This document shows positions 37,191-53,984 of a stretch of DNA of 64,000 bases, in pieces. This DNA comes from Maylandia zebra (taxonomy: Eukaryota; Chordata; Actinopteri; Cichliformes; Cichlidae), in contig NC_135175.1 in the NCBI RefSeq assembly GCF_041146795.1, positions 27,683,075 through 27,747,074 of the forward strand. Direction: 5' to 3'. How positions within the stretch are numbered: the first letter of the stretch is position 1; every line of letters begins with the position of its first letter. Under the pieces are notes generated by a model. That model ran no database searches and was not told the origin of the DNA. It was given only the letters and a program-made list of their open reading frames with translations. A program made the translations under genes and the position numbers.

Positions 37191-38700
37191 CAGTCCTGAT
37201 CTAGAGATCAACAAAAGTCACACCCTTTGGCTGCACCTAGAAATTCTTTTTATGAAAAGTTTTAAACAGAATCAGTGAGAACTAGTTCTGTTGTTTAGGG
37301 CTGAACAGCCCAGTTAGTAGACATTTGAGGTTGTGCTGAAAAGAATTACACAAAGAATTACACCGTTTCTACTGTTGAACTGTAAAAACTGTGCCATGAA
37401 CAAAACTTGTGGTTGTACAGTGACTGAATTTCCAATAACAAGGGGCCCGATAACCCAAACTTCCAAAACACGTTTCACAAAAACAAAAATTCTTTCTTTT
37501 AGTAGATTTCCATGCACCCTTGAGCATCCTCAAGAGGCTCAAGAGCTGGTTTAGTGTTCTGCAATCAAGACGAATCAGAATTTTTAAGGAATATGAGGAG
37601 AATTGGCCACAGAGATGGGCACATTTTAGTATATTAGCGTATAAGTATATGTTCATGACATTGTCCCTGCCTTTTTTTACACCTTAAATGAAATATGAGA
37701 AACTAATGATAGTGAAAGATGTCACCACAGTTTTCACTTATTTGATCAATATTTCAATAAATGATTAAGATACTTAAATTTTGGGAAGGAGCTGATAAAC
37801 TATAAAATATATTGTTGTAAAACATCACCATATACTTTGAGTTCCATCAGCATCTAAAAATAAATCATCCTGACAGTGTTACTGTGCAGTGATGTAGATA
37901 TGGAAAATTTCCAAGTTCCTTTTGGAAATTCTTTTAGACATTGTCGTTGTGTTAAAAGATATTGACAAAGGGAGAGCTGTTAAGGTGATAAATGATTGCT
38001 AGCAGGCTCTATTTGACTAGGTAAAGCTCTAATGTATTTACTACCTTACCATAAGTCAATCACTGGTATCCTGCTCTCTCATTTGTAGGCGACTAAATTG
38101 CTGATCTGAGGAAAGTTGCCTTGCCTCTGCTCACTTTGTGTTGTAAATAATATTTCCGTCTGTAATCACTACCGAATGTCACTGATTTCGACTCACTGGG
38201 AATCGTTTCCTTTGTGGATGAAGCTTTAGTTGTTTAGTCAATATAAAGATGAAGCAACCGACATTAGAAAAGTCTTCAGTTAAGACATGAACTATTTTCT
38301 GAACATGAAAATGTCTGCTGTAATAATTTATTTCATATTGTAATCTTATCTCCTGCTAAAAAAGGCTCAGGTGATGCAAGTTCTCTTATTCTAAGGTGAG
38401 GACAATATCTTAGGAAATTTTTCTAATAATTAAAAAAACCCGATAGAAAGGTTTTGTTTGTGTTCAGTTTATCATTTTTCTTTAAAAAAACAAAAAGGCG
38501 ATCAATTTATTCTGCAGTAGATATTGCCTTTTTAATCCTCAGTTTTATTTTGTAAAGCTGGCTCATGATCAATCAAATTTGTACAGCATGCTTCTCTTGA
38601 TTGATCAGTGTGTGTGATATCCAGTAAGTAAATATTGACTGTGTACCTAAACACAGATGTAAAAAAAAAAAAAAAAAAAAAAAAAAAGTGGGTATACTGA
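37191..38700. other. intergenic between psi1 and psi2
   Basis: AT-rich sequence with an A-run of about 28 at 38660-38687. I see no gene. Confidence 0.5.
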
Positions 38701-38850
38701 AGCTATAATAAGCTCTAGGTGCAGCTCTTACACAACATAACTTTTGTAATCGAACAAAGAAAGCATGCTGTGATCTCAGTTCAACTTTGAAGGTGCAGCC
38801 CGGATCAAAACCTGTATGAACACAAATTAAAAAAACAAATTAAACAAAGC

Positions 38851-41800
38851 TGTTGTAAAGGCTCACCTTTCAGCATATTCACTTCACCAGATGCACCTTG
38901 TTTTTTTTCCTCGCCTTTGATTGGGTGTGGTGCTTGGCCTTAATTGCACTCACCTGTCACTCGTTATAGAAGGACTGCACTCACCTACCCCTCACTCTTT
39001 TCTCACTCCCACATGGGGCGGCAGCTGAGGTTCATGTATTGTTTCGAGTTACTTAAATCATACTTTATGTCCTTTTTAGAGATAGCAGTCCGTGTGTGTC
39101 TTTCCTTCCTTTACCCATTATTCAATAAAACGACAAAACCTGTAAATGATTGACTGCTTATTCTCATTCTAATCGGATGAGCCCATGATGATGACTACTT
39201 AAACCCTGAACCTTCCTTCCTCCAAAACATGGTCCTCCGAGCCGGAGTAGCGTTAGCGTCATGTAGATTTGAGACGTTCCGGTCGTGAAAGGCGACCTCC
39301 TGCCCACCTGCAGCAGTATGACGTTCAGTATCCTGGAAGTAGAAGTGCTAGATGTGATACAGAGAGTCAAACAGAATGCCAGCATAGTGACACAGACACA
39401 CATGGGCTACAGGATCCTGACGGGGAGTCAGGAAGTCAACCAGAGACATCCCCTGCTCCTTTACCCACCAATCAAGATGAGGTGATGAGGGAACTCCTGA
39501 TGACAATGAGGGAGATTAGGCAATTCATGATTCAGTTATCTCCTCCCCATTCTCGCAGTTCCTCCAGATCTTCAATTCACACTGTCTCATCTGATGAAAG
39601 CAAATCCTCTGTATGCGGTTTATAAGCCATTCCCCAAACACATCAGCAACATGAGCAGTTCCCAGTGATTGATCCAGCAACATGTCAATCACACTCTCAG
39701 CCCCCACAGGTTAGCCGTCACTCTGGTGCAGTTCTGGCTGCTAGCCCTCCTGTCCCTAATTCAACAATATTAGATGCTGCAGTTCCTTCAAGTGGTTTGC
39801 CTAGACCAGTTTTTCCTACACCAGATGAAACGCCTTTTAATTTACTGGTCACACCACTGCAAGGTCCGCACCAGATTTCCTGTGTTCAACCTGCTGTTCA
39901 TCTAGATGAAGACCCCGCTCAACCTCTTGTTTGAATTCCAGAACCAAGGCAGCACCCTCCTGTAAAGCAGCAACCAGCTACATCTGATGGTTTGCATGCA
40001 CAAAAACCTTCGGTACCCATTACTGCTAGTTCTAGTCACCCTGTTAGCACTAGAACACATGTGTATAAGCTTGAGGGTCCGTCTTTCCCAGACCTTACCA
40101 GAGAAGATGAAATCCAGTATAGGCTGTTACGAATGGCCCTTACTAACCTGCTTGGCCCTCATGAGACGGAGCACTTTAAATATCATGTCCTTCTCGATCA
40201 TCTGAAAGTAGACCAAGCTAAACGGTTAGCTATTTCCTTTTCCTATGCTCCTGACCCATACACTCAAGCCATCAAAGCTCTTGATGAGCGTTATGGGCAA
40301 CCAAGACAGCTAGCATTGAAAGAGCTACGGAATATACTGGAGCTTCCTCCTATCACAGCAGGTGATGGTCGGACTCTGGATAACTTTGCTCTTCGTGTGC
40401 AAGCTTTAGTTGGTTTGCTTAGCACTATGGGTGATCATGGACAGACAGAACTAAATTGTGGCTCCCATGTCGATCGCCTACTTGAAAAGTTGCCCGCAGA
40501 GCATTCCAGTCGCCTCAAACGGCACATTTACAGGGAACAAGGAGATATGATGTATGACTTACCTTTGTTCTCATCCTGGTTGCAAATGGAATGCAAGTGT
40601 CAACCAAGAAAGGACAGTCCTGTTTCATCCTTTAACCAGCCACGACCTGCCCATAAGTACACCTCTCTACTCACAACAATGTTACATGGTTCAAATGCAT
40701 CCGATCCTGTACACGCAGCACAACCCATCATAATGACTAAGGCAAGATGTGCATATTGCTGCTCACCTGAACACCACATTAGCAAGTGCCCTGAGTTCAT
40801 TAACAAGACAAAGGAGGAGAAAATAAACTGGATAAAGAGAAACAAACAGTGTTGGCGTTGTGCTAGAACTCATCAGGCTGCGAAGTGTGATCTGAGGAAA
40901 GCATGTGCCACCTGCATGGAAAGACATTTACAGATCCTATGTGAGGTGAATCAGAGACCTAGAACTGGAACTAATCCTGTAGTGAGGACACTGTACTTTG
41001 ATAAACCTAGTGACTGTCCTAGTGTACTATTAAAAGTTGTGAAAGTGCTCCTGCGTAATGGCAAAAGAACCCTGGAAACATATGCAATACTTGATGATGG
41101 CTCCCAATGTACCATGCTTCTGACATCAGCAGCTCAGCATCTCCACCTAACTGGGAAAGCTGAAAAATTATCACTCAGAACTGTCCATCAAGAACTTGAA
41201 ACTATTCAAGGTTCTTCTTTAAGTTTCCAGATTTCTCCCATCGCACATCCAGAGAAAACTTACACAATAATGCCTTCGCTACAAGTCACTTAACACTTTC
41301 AGACCACACCTACCCCGTATCATCTCTCCAACGGAGATACAAGCATCTCCAAGGTATTCCATTACCCTTTTATTAACAAAACAGTTCCACTACTGCTCTG
41401 ATCATACCCACCTTATTACGCCTATTGCAACAGTTAGACATGGACCATTTGGATCTCCTGCAGCAGTCAAAACCCGCTTAGGATGGACACTCAAAGGTCC
41501 AATCACAGACTTCCAACACCAGAGCAGTTCCACGCATGCCCAATGTTTGTTCACATCTTCCAGTTCAGGTTCAGGAGAACCGTTCCAGCACATCCTTGTG
41601 TCCGCTGATGACTCTGAATTCATTCAGCCACCTCATACTCTACCATCAGCAGCACCTACGTCGTCACCGGCAGTGCCAATATCACCAGTTCCACCGCCTG
41701 TGGCTGCCATTCCGCCAGTGGTCAGGGCGCTGCCTGCTCCTGCATCACCTGGTCCTGCCTCTGCCAATCCCCGTACATTGCCCCCAGCACCTGCAAAACT

Positions 41801-43499
41801 GCCTGAAGGTCTGCAGTTCTGGGCCTGCTGCTGCATCCCACGCGGTTGGCATTTAGACCTGCTTTGCTGCCACCGCTGGCTACATGGTCGGCCCCCTGAA
41901 CTGTCTGGCCTGCATTGTCGACCTCTAGGTCGACCCCCTGAACCTATATTAGACCTGTAGCATGTCTGATTCCTCTGTCCCCGCTTTGTGAAAAAGAGCA
42001 TCTCTAATCCTTTGAACATATTTCTCAGTAGAAATATGGGGGCGGCTGTTGTAAAGGCTCACCTTTCAGCATATTCACTTCACCACCAGATGCACCTTGT
42101 TTCTTTTCCTCACCTTTGATTGGGTGTGGTGCTTGGCCTTAATTGCACTCACCTGTCACTCGTTATATAAGGACTGCACTCACCTACCTCTCACTCTTTC
42201 CTCACTCCCACATGAGGTGGCAGCTGAGGTGAGTATCTCTTTGAGTCTCCTGAGTTCATGTATCATTTCGAGTTACTTAAATCATACTTTATGTCCTTTT
42301 TAGAGATAGCAGTCCATGTGTGTCTTTCCTTCATTTACCCATTATTCAATAAAACGACAAAACCTGTAAATGATTGATAGGGATGGGTATCGAAACCCGG
42401 TTCTTGTTGAGAACCGGTTCCCACTGTTTCAATTCCTTGGAATTGTTTGCCATTTTTGCAAACGATTCCCTTATCGATTCCAGTCGCCCCGAATGACGTC
42501 ACCACGTTGAGGAGCGTCATTTACCTGGCAGGAAACATGGTACCTAAGCGGCTCAAACGCTCAAAAGTTTGGTTATACTTTACGAGAACGGATGACAACA
42601 GGGCAACTTGCAAAGTAGATATTTCATTTAAGGGAGGAAACACTACGGATATGCAAAAAACACACGATGACCTTAAATGAATGTCGTGTTTTTAATTCTG
42701 CTCCGGACTCGTGAATCTCAACCCAGCAGCAGCGGTAACGTTTGCACGTCCTCTCCCGTTAATGCGGCAGGTAAATAACCAACAACAGTGCATATTATGT
42801 TAGCGCCATCTGCCTTATTACAAAACCTGCCATTACTGTGCATTTAGGTGACCATGATGAGAGAGACAGACAGAGTCTGGCTGGCTCAGATGCTGGCAGT
42901 TCTCGCTGCAGTCTACCGGTAGCGTCTCCTTTCAGGCCAGGATAGACGAATGTCACGAGCAGTGACTAAGTTTGTGGTAAAAGGCTTGAACCCATTTGCC
43001 ACAGCAGATGCCCCCGATTTTTGGTAAGTGAATGTGTTTAATTGTAGGCAGGGACATTACTGGATCTTCTTGTGTAATTGCTGCTGAATAATTTATGTTA
43101 CACTTTGTTATTGTTACAGAAGAATATTTATTTTATTATTTTACATTTACAATTTTTTTTTTCCTGGGGACCCTGTGACACCCCATTGAAGAGCCGTAGG
43201 CTCTGGATCTCTTAAGATCTCACTGTTGGGTTTGTAAGGCCATGTTACTCCTAAATTTCTATCTTGTTCAAAGAGAAGATATAAAACAAAGTTCTAAGCT
43301 AATTGAACTTAGTGTTCTCCTTTTTAAAAAAAAACGAATCGATAAAGAATCGAATCGTTAAACAGAATCGAAAATGGAATCAGAATCGTGAAAATCTTAT
43401 CAATACCCATCCCTAATGATTGACTGCTTATTCTCATTCTAATCGGATGAGCCCATGATGATGACTACTTAAACCCTGAACCTTCCTTCCTCCAAAACA
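38851..43499 (+). mobile_element. BEL/Pao LTR retroelement with both LTRs (fossil, broken)
   Basis: The 5' LTR is 38851-39229 and the 3' LTR 42047-43499, the latter enlarged by a hAT insertion. Both begin TGTTGTAAAGG and end CCAAAACA, with AATAAA inside. Perfect 5-bp duplications AAAGC flank the element (38846-38850 and 43500-43504). The interior shows a Gag-like region with zinc knuckles (CAYCCSPEHHISKC) and an aspartic-protease-like region (AILDDGSQCTML). A purine-rich tract precedes the 3' LTR. The LTRs differ by about 3% by hand count, so insertion was fairly recent. It is broken, with several breaks, and shorter than a full element. Confidence 0.88.
42378..43415. mobile_element. hAT-type non-autonomous element inside the BEL/Pao 3' LTR
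   Basis: The ends are TAGGGATGGGTATCG and the imperfect inverse CAATACCCATCCCTA, flanked by perfect 8-bp duplications ATGATTGA (42370-42377 and 43416-43423). The 5' LTR shows the uninterrupted site at the same place, which confirms the boundaries. No transposase is recognised in the 1038 bp. Confidence 0.92.
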
Positions 43500-44101
43500 A
43501 AAGCTTTAAAAAAAACCCTCATAAATGAATTGTCGTTGTGTATAGTACCTGGGTAGGTTTGATGAGTGTGAAAAGGTGAATAGGTGGACGAAAGAGGGCT
43601 AAGGTTATGGACCACACAAGAACCAGGGAAACTTGGAGTCAGCTTCTCATATTGCAAACATTTTTTTAATCATCCCCATATGTTTGTCATCTTTTTCAAC
43701 ATACTTTTCATGTTATTGTTCTCCTTGGTTGCTATTTTGTTAAGCATAATTATGCACTTGAAATGATCATAAACTACCTACTACAGACACTTATGCCTGT
43801 AGAATAACAATAACATCATGTGATTAATGACACAGCAGCATCAGTTTGATGACATTCTGTCTGTCGCTGTCAAAATGCATTTTGGTCTTTTAGATTTTTA
43901 GCCTTAATACAGTTTAAATTAGATGAGACACATAAAAGTTCATAAAGCTATAATGAGGAGGAAACTGACTAAAGAGATTTTCTCTTTAGTCAGTTGATAA
44001 TCTCTCCCACTGGAATAGCGTCTTTATTTTTTCTTTTCAGTTTTCTTTTTTTTTTTCTAGTTCTTTCCTACTATCCATACTTGTCTACTGACTACAGCAG
44101 C

Positions 44102-47866
<3,765 letters not shown>

Positions 47867-48861
47867 AGCAGCCATACTGTAAAGAATGTATTCCTGCAAA
47901 AGTGACTTTGACATATTCCATTTCTACTACCCAGGGATTTTTGTACAATTGCCCTAACAGCCAACAGAGATGGTCGATCATGCCAAACAATTCATGACTG
48001 ACGAAGGAATTGACATTTCCAAGATGACACACAAATCAGAACTGCAGAAATAGGAAATAACTGATATAAGTAATTTTAGCTTTTCAGATTTCAGATCTGT
48101 ACCTGTTTTACTTTGTTGCTGTCTTTTAATGTTTTATGATATCCTGAGAATTTAATAGTGTTTCCACTTAAATTACCAAATTGCATCTTCATCATATCCT
48201 CCTTAGAACCAGCCTGCTCATTTACGTCCTTTGTATTGGACATTTGCTTTTGGTCTATTTCTTTTGAGTTATCTGAGCTACCATACTAAGTCCTAATGTA
48301 CTAAATAGTGGACATCCTGGGCTTTCCATTGATATCTATGTTTTGTAGTTTAACTCAGGGTTAGCTTCTTACTGTCTCTGGATATTATAGATTGAACATG
48401 ACATTGGTTTCATTGCCTAATAGTGTATTTATTATTATTGACAACAACTACAATAAGTCAAATGAGTTGTTCTTGAGATTGAAAAATTTTATTAAGGTTC
48501 AGTATAGATTAAAATTTCTTGCACATTAAACAGCAGCTTGGTTTATTTTTATGTTAACTATTATTAACCTTGCGAGTGACAGTGAACTATGATTTATGTA
48601 AAGAAGAGAAATGTCAGCTTCAAATAGTTAAAGCTGACAGTTTATCTATCATGTAATTTACCTAAAAAAAAAAGGTACATTTTTCAATAATAGCAAAAAA
48701 CACATTGCATAATGACAAAGCAAATCTGAGATAAAGTGAGCATTAACATATGAGGCCTGAATGAAAAAATGTAATCAATAATATTTAACCCTTATCCCAG
48801 TGACATTTCACAACAAAAGAATATTCTTATGACTAGCGATAAGGAGCTGGTGAGTGCTGTT

Positions 48862-48910
48862 TGACGTGTTGTGGAGGCCAACCTCTGTTGTTCTGTGAAC
48901 TGTATATAAA
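48862..48910 (+). promoter_or_regulatory. copy C promoter: TGACGTGT motif and TATA-like box
   Basis: TGACGTGT at 48862-48869 lines up with TGACGTAA before copies A and D. TATATAAA at 48903-48910 lies about 20 bp before the presumed first exon. The TATA-like box is not seen at this position in copies A and D, so copy C may be regulated differently. Confidence 0.5.
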
Positions 48911-48923
48911 ATGTTTGTTCCTA

Positions 48924-48985
48924 GAGCTCACACACTCAGTTTCTCCCAGCCTCGGACCTTCACCTGACATTCGCACACAGCTCAG
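48924..48985 (+). other. non-coding first exon of lipocalin copy C
   Basis: It starts near TAGAGCTCACACACT (start approximate) and ends ACAGCTCAG/gtaaga, homologous to the first exons of copies A and D. It shares the TTCACCTGACAT block with copy D (TTCCACCTGACAT). Confidence 0.6.
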
Positions 48986-49635
48986 GTAAGATCTTAAATT
49001 ACTTTTTTTTTTTTTTTTTTTAACAGAAAAAACACCAAACTCAATTGAAAATTTGTACTGTTTTAGCAATGTTGATATTTTTAAATACAGTTTTCTGTAA
49101 TACTCACTCCAGCATTAATTTTCACTCATTTTTATCATTTTTTTTGTGTTATCCTAAATCAGAATGTATTCTGATATCTTTGCAGATTGCATTTACCATA
49201 TGCTTGTTGTCCGTATTAAAATATATATTTTTAATGATTATGACATGGTGCTGAACACATGCTTCGCAGTGTCTCACAGAAAGCATTTCTGAAACCAGGA
49301 AAACAGGTGTGACAATATTTGCTACAATAGTTAACCCTCACAGAATGCAAAACTTTGTTCTGTCGCTTTCTTCTGTCTAATTTAATAAATCTGTGACCTT
49401 CTAACCATTTCACAACTAAATGGGGAACTTGCTTCAAATCTTAAGAGTGAGGAAAAAATGTATTGTATTTAGTTTCCGTTAACCTTTCAGTATAAAAGGT
49501 GATGACATTTTTCAACTTTAGAAATAGAGTGAAACACACTCTCTACATGTATTAAAAAGGCTGGATGAACTGAGACAGGTATAAATGCCGCATAACATAA
49601 CTTCTGCAATCCCCCCTTTATCTTCTAAAGGAACC

Positions 49636-52377
49636 ATGTCTGCTACGTACCTTCTTCTCCTGCTGGTCCCCGTGATCTCAGCTCAGACTTTTCACTGGGG
49701 TGCCTGCCCTATTCCAGAGGTGCAATCTAACTTCACCCTTCAACCGGTGAGCAAAGAGATATATGCATCCAGAGTAAACATTTTTTAGTGCAGAACTCAT
49801 AGCTGGGTGTTTTTTTTTTTTGTTTGTTTTTTTTTTTTGTTTTTGTTTTTTTTTTGTTACAGTACATGGGTAAGTGGTATGAGATTGAAAAGCTGCCCGA
49901 TATTTTTGGAAGAGGACAGTGCATCAGGGAGGAAAACACCATGATGGAAGATGGGTCTGTTCAAGTGTCGTACTCACAGGTGTGGGACCCCCAGAACCAG
50001 TAAGTACTGAAGGATCAGGTCGATGGATTGATGACTGGAATATAGGTTAGATGGACTGATACTATTCATTTGTCCGTAGAGTTAGATAAGCTTATGTTAA
50101 GAAATCAGTTTTACCCCGGTTCTTTTTATTCCTCGAGCATCCAGAGATGGCACCGGACTCAGTAGTCATCAGTGTTGGTCAAGTTACTTGAAAAAAATGA
50201 TCAGTAACTAATTACTGATTACTTCCCCAAAAAAGTAATCCCGTTACTTTACTGATTACTTATTTTCAAAAGTAATTAATTACTTAGTTACTTAGTTACT
50301 TTTTAAAAACACGATTTACAACCTGAAGAGGTGATAAAGCGATAGATCTTTCAGCCCAATTCTACTTTTTCTACATAATCCATCATACAAAATGTAATCA
50401 AATGGAAAAGTCTCTTTTTTTTTTTACTTGTTTTATCAGTTTTAATCTTTTAACTTTATGCATCAAGCAAAAATTTAATTATATGCAACATTCTCTAACT
50501 TGAATAAATTAGTTTAACATTTAAACCTATTTTCTGCACATTCCAGAACATAAAATAAAATATTTTTTGTGTTTACACTCACTCTTTCAAATAGATGCAA
50601 GTAAAACACAGCAGAAAATAAATAAAGTCAAAGACTCAGCGGTCTTGTTGCTCTATTTTCACCTGTAAAGCAGGACTGCGGTAGGCGGAGGTTTACCCTG
50701 GTGCAGGTGTGCCGCGGTCAGTTGAAGAATCCGCGAGTTTCCCATTATGTCGTTGCGCACTCGGTGCTTGCTTGGAAGTTTAGGGGTTTTTTTCGCTGTA
50801 AAAAGAAGTTTTCTTCCCACGCACGATGGACGCTAATGTTTTTGTCACTTTTTATGGAATCAAACTCAAAGTAAGGTCAGTACTTCCACGCTTTAAACGC
50901 TGCACGCTCATACTCTCTCCCACAATCGATATGTGATCCATTGTTGATCTGCACACAGCTGTTGTCACTAACGGCGCACTCGCTTACGTCACTGTCGTGA
51001 GACATTCTCGCAAAAAATCACGGTTTTAGTAACGCAGTAACGCAGCGTTCCTACGGGAAAGTAACGGTAATCTAATTACCGTTTTTGCAATAGTAATCCC
51101 TTACTTTACCCGTTACTTGAAAAAGTAATCAGATTACAGTAACGCGTTACAAGTAACGCATTACCGGTGATGGGCAGTAACGATGGGCAGTAACGCGTTA
51201 CTTGTAACGCGTTACTGCCCATCTCTGGTAGTCATTTTCACACAATCTTTATTCATCTTTTACTCATCTTCATTTATCTTCATTTAAGCATGCACTTCTA
51301 GAAGGGAAGACGAGGCCGGTGTCCCTCTCCAAAATCTTCACCCCTTTGTTAGTTACAGCCAGCTTTATAGAAGCGACCCCATCATAAAACCCCCTACGGT
51401 GTGCTGCAAACTCTGTCTGTGTCTATGTGCACGAGCACATGAATGCCTACATGTGCGCGTTCCCACGTGTCTATGTGAGTGCTCGTGTGTGACTGTGTAC
51501 GCATACCTGTGTGTATGTGTGAGTGCACATGAGTGAGTGTGCGTGTGGATGTGTGTGCGTGACAGTTAAAACACTGTGGGTGTAGGTAACTCCCTAGAGG
51601 TCATAAAACCCCTCTCCCTTCCAGACCACAGTTATCCAGTTACAAATGTTGAGACCCCCACCCTAAAACATCCTCTGGGGAATTTCCACTCAGTGGGGGA
51701 GGTCTCCTACACTCTACTCCTAAGTTCACGACACAGTCAGCCTTTATTACTTTAAGGGCAGAGTCTCTACAATAGTTCTACATTCTATGTTAACACATTT
51801 CTAAACTCTAAAATCAGCTAAACATTCTACATTTAGCATAAAGGAGAATAACGCAGGGAAAAGCTAGTATACTTCCGCCTGCAGATATCAAAAAATCCTT
51901 TTAACTATAACAACAAAGAAAAAAAGTCTAGTTTCTTGCAGTAGCATTAATGTTGTTGAAGCAATTGGCCGCTGGTAATAGATGGCTAATAATGGATGTG
52001 TTTGTCTGCAGGGTGAAACCTTGAACTTTACTTCTAGTGACTTTTCTTTGGATTTGTTCCGAGTGTTGATTTAATGTTTGCACAAGTATTTTTCTTCTGA
52101 AGAGCTGGGTTGAGTATGAAAAAATGCCATGTAATCTATATTGACAAAAGGCTTAGTGGTGACACACCTCAAGTGAAGTTTTGATTAGGAGCAAATGCAC
52201 TAGAGACAGACCTTGGTATGATAAGAGATATGACACAATGAATAGATTGATGAAATCGCATATTTGTCTCTCTCAGTCAGGGTAAAAGGTGGTACCTGGA
52301 AGGGACAGCCAAAGTTATAGACCCACAAGAACCAGCCAAGCTTGGAGTCAACTTCTTGTCTTGTAGGTACCTCCTTT

Positions 52378-52438
<61 letters not shown>

Positions 52439-52720
52439 CTGTTACAACACTCCTTTTAACATTTTATTTCTGTTTCTGATCTTTATTTCCCAGTTCTTCC
52501 TTACACCCCATACTGGGTTCTGTCAACCGACTACACCAACTATAGCATTGTGTACTCCTGCAAAGATGTCTTTGGGATCTTCTACTTTGATTTCGCCTGG
52601 ATTCTTGCGCGGTCACCTTCTTTGCCTCCACAGATGGTGGATCAGGCCAAGCGGATGCTGATCAGCGGGGGGATCGACATTTCCAATATGACTCCCACAG
52701 ATCAGAGTTGTAGCGTTTAG
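49636..52720 (+). CDS. apolipoprotein D-like lipocalin, copy C
   Basis: Four coding exons: 49636-49746, 49863-49999, 52277-52362 and 52494-52720; 186 aa. A signal peptide spans residues 1-16 (MSATYLLLLLVPVISA). Signature 1 is YMGKWYEIEKLP, signature 2 STDYTNYS, signature 3 WILARSP. The four ApoD cysteines are present (GACP, GQC, VYSC, QSC), plus an NFT sequon in exon 1. Exon 2 is 15 nt longer than in copies A and D. The exon 3 acceptor at 52276 is chosen because the AG at 52280 would put the conserved GTAKV block out of frame. The intron between exons 2 and 3 holds a hAT element and probable LTR-derived sequence. A (TA)n run starts 18 bp after the exon 3 donor, and a T-rich tract precedes exon 2. 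Confidence 0.9.
50170..51227. mobile_element. hAT-type non-autonomous element (complete) in copy C intron
   Basis: It starts CAGTGTTGG and ends CCATCTCTG (inverse CAGAGATGG), flanked by perfect 8-bp duplications GTAGTCAT (50162-50169 and 51228-51235). The interior has repeated AGTAATC/GATTACT motifs and ends in GTAACGCGTTACTTGTAACG arrays. The truncated copy at 17587 is the same family. There is no transposase. Confidence 0.92.
51236..51890 (-). repeat. possible LTR-derived sequence (fossil), minus orientation
   Basis: Sequence on both sides of the hAT insertion (about 50110-50169 and 51236-51890) looks like one older repeat. On the minus strand it has AATAAAGGCTGACTGTGTCG and a GTGTG-rich region. 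I cannot define its ends or a duplication, so it is a tentative call only. Confidence 0.3.
52381..52437. repeat. (AT)n microsatellite beside the copy C exon 3 donor
   Basis: A pure AT run of 57 bp begins 18 bp downstream of the exon 3 donor and fills much of the 131-bp intron. Confidence 0.95.
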
Positions 52721-53677
52721 CAAGAACTGGCAGAGATGTTCAGTTATTGTAGAGTGTGTTTTTCTCGCTGAGGGTTTTTTCCTTGATTACCTACGCCTGT
52801 AACTTTTTACATGAGCCTTTGTTTTTAAAAAGTACATTATTTTTGTGTTTTAATATGTTTTGCAGTTAAACGATCATCTCATCGAGCAAAAGTTATTTCC
52901 ATCATGATTCATCTTCATGTCACAGTTCTTCAAATCAAAGTGCTGTCATACAGACATGAACACAGAAATGGTTTGAACTCTGTGTGAGCCGCCTGATAGT
53001 TGGAAACTATTCAGTAAAAGCTGTCCTATTTTTAAAGGTTTTGGATTTAATCAACTAAAGAGTGTTTGCATATCCTTGATTGCATGTAATAATCCATGAA
53101 ACATGCTGTACTTGGTGTAGGAAAAACTTTGCTAAGATTCTGCTGGCATTAAAGATGAACCGATTAAACACTGGCTTGGCTTACATTCATTATAACTGTC
53201 ATTAAATGAAGAAAATGCTATACGATCCTGACCCACAGTGAAATAATTGAGGGGCATTTTATTTTTAATAAAGAAAAAAGTATTTGCAATTTCACTGTAA
53301 TAAAGTGGAAGAAATATCACACATAAATCATCTTTGTTCCTAGCCTCAAATCACAATAAAGCGGTACAACTGAAGAGCCAGCAGTACTGATTTTCAGCTA
53401 GTTATTTTATCTGTAAACCATTTAAAGGTGATGAAGAATAATATCATTTATATAATTTCCCTCATTCCAAGGTGGCATCTTCAGGTGTATGACAAACAAT
53501 TCAAATGAAAATGATAAAGAAATAAATCAGCTTAATTCGGGGATGAACCCAGCATTAACACAGCGGTTCCTGAATGAATAACGACATTCATCCTTTCTCA
53601 CAGTGACAGCACTTTCACCATACAGGAATGTGCGCATGATTACAATTAGTTAAACAGATGTCCTTATGCTGTCCGAG

Positions 53678-53685
53678 TGACGTAA
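53678..53685 (+). promoter_or_regulatory. CRE/ATF-like TGACGTAA upstream of lipocalin copy D
   Basis: GTGACGTAAYG context is shared with copy A (10080-10090). It lies about 35 bp before the presumed first exon. Confidence 0.55.
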
Positions 53686-53712
53686 TGCGAAGGCTGACCT
53701 GTGTTTGTCTGG

Positions 53713-53776
53713 AGAGCTCAGACAGTGACCGAGAGCTCAGCCTCTAACTTCCACCTGACATCTGTATAGAGCTCAG
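53713..53776 (+). other. non-coding first exon of lipocalin copy D
   Basis: It ends TATAGAGCTCAG/gtaaga and carries TTCCACCTGACAT, as in copies A and C. The start is approximate. It joins the ATG exon at 53985 across a short intron of about 200 bp, compared with 0.65 kb in copy C and 3 kb in copy A. Confidence 0.6.
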
Positions 53777-53984
53777 GTAAGAACGCTTTAATAACTTTAA
53801 TAAAATGGAAATACAACAAACATCTTGAGCATAAAGATTTATGTTTTAATACCCATAGTGTATCTTTTTACTGAAATTCTAAGTATATTATTAATGCAGC
53901 TCTTGCATTATTGCTACTGAAAATATACACTCCTGCAATAGCTCTCGTCTAATGTAACTTCTACCCTAATCTCCTGAAGGAACA

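Noticed and set aside
52281-52362. Starting exon 3 of lipocalin copy C at 52281 (second AG)
   Set aside because: It would give 82 nt instead of the 86 nt seen in all sisters and put the conserved GTAKVIDP block out of frame; 52277 fits both.
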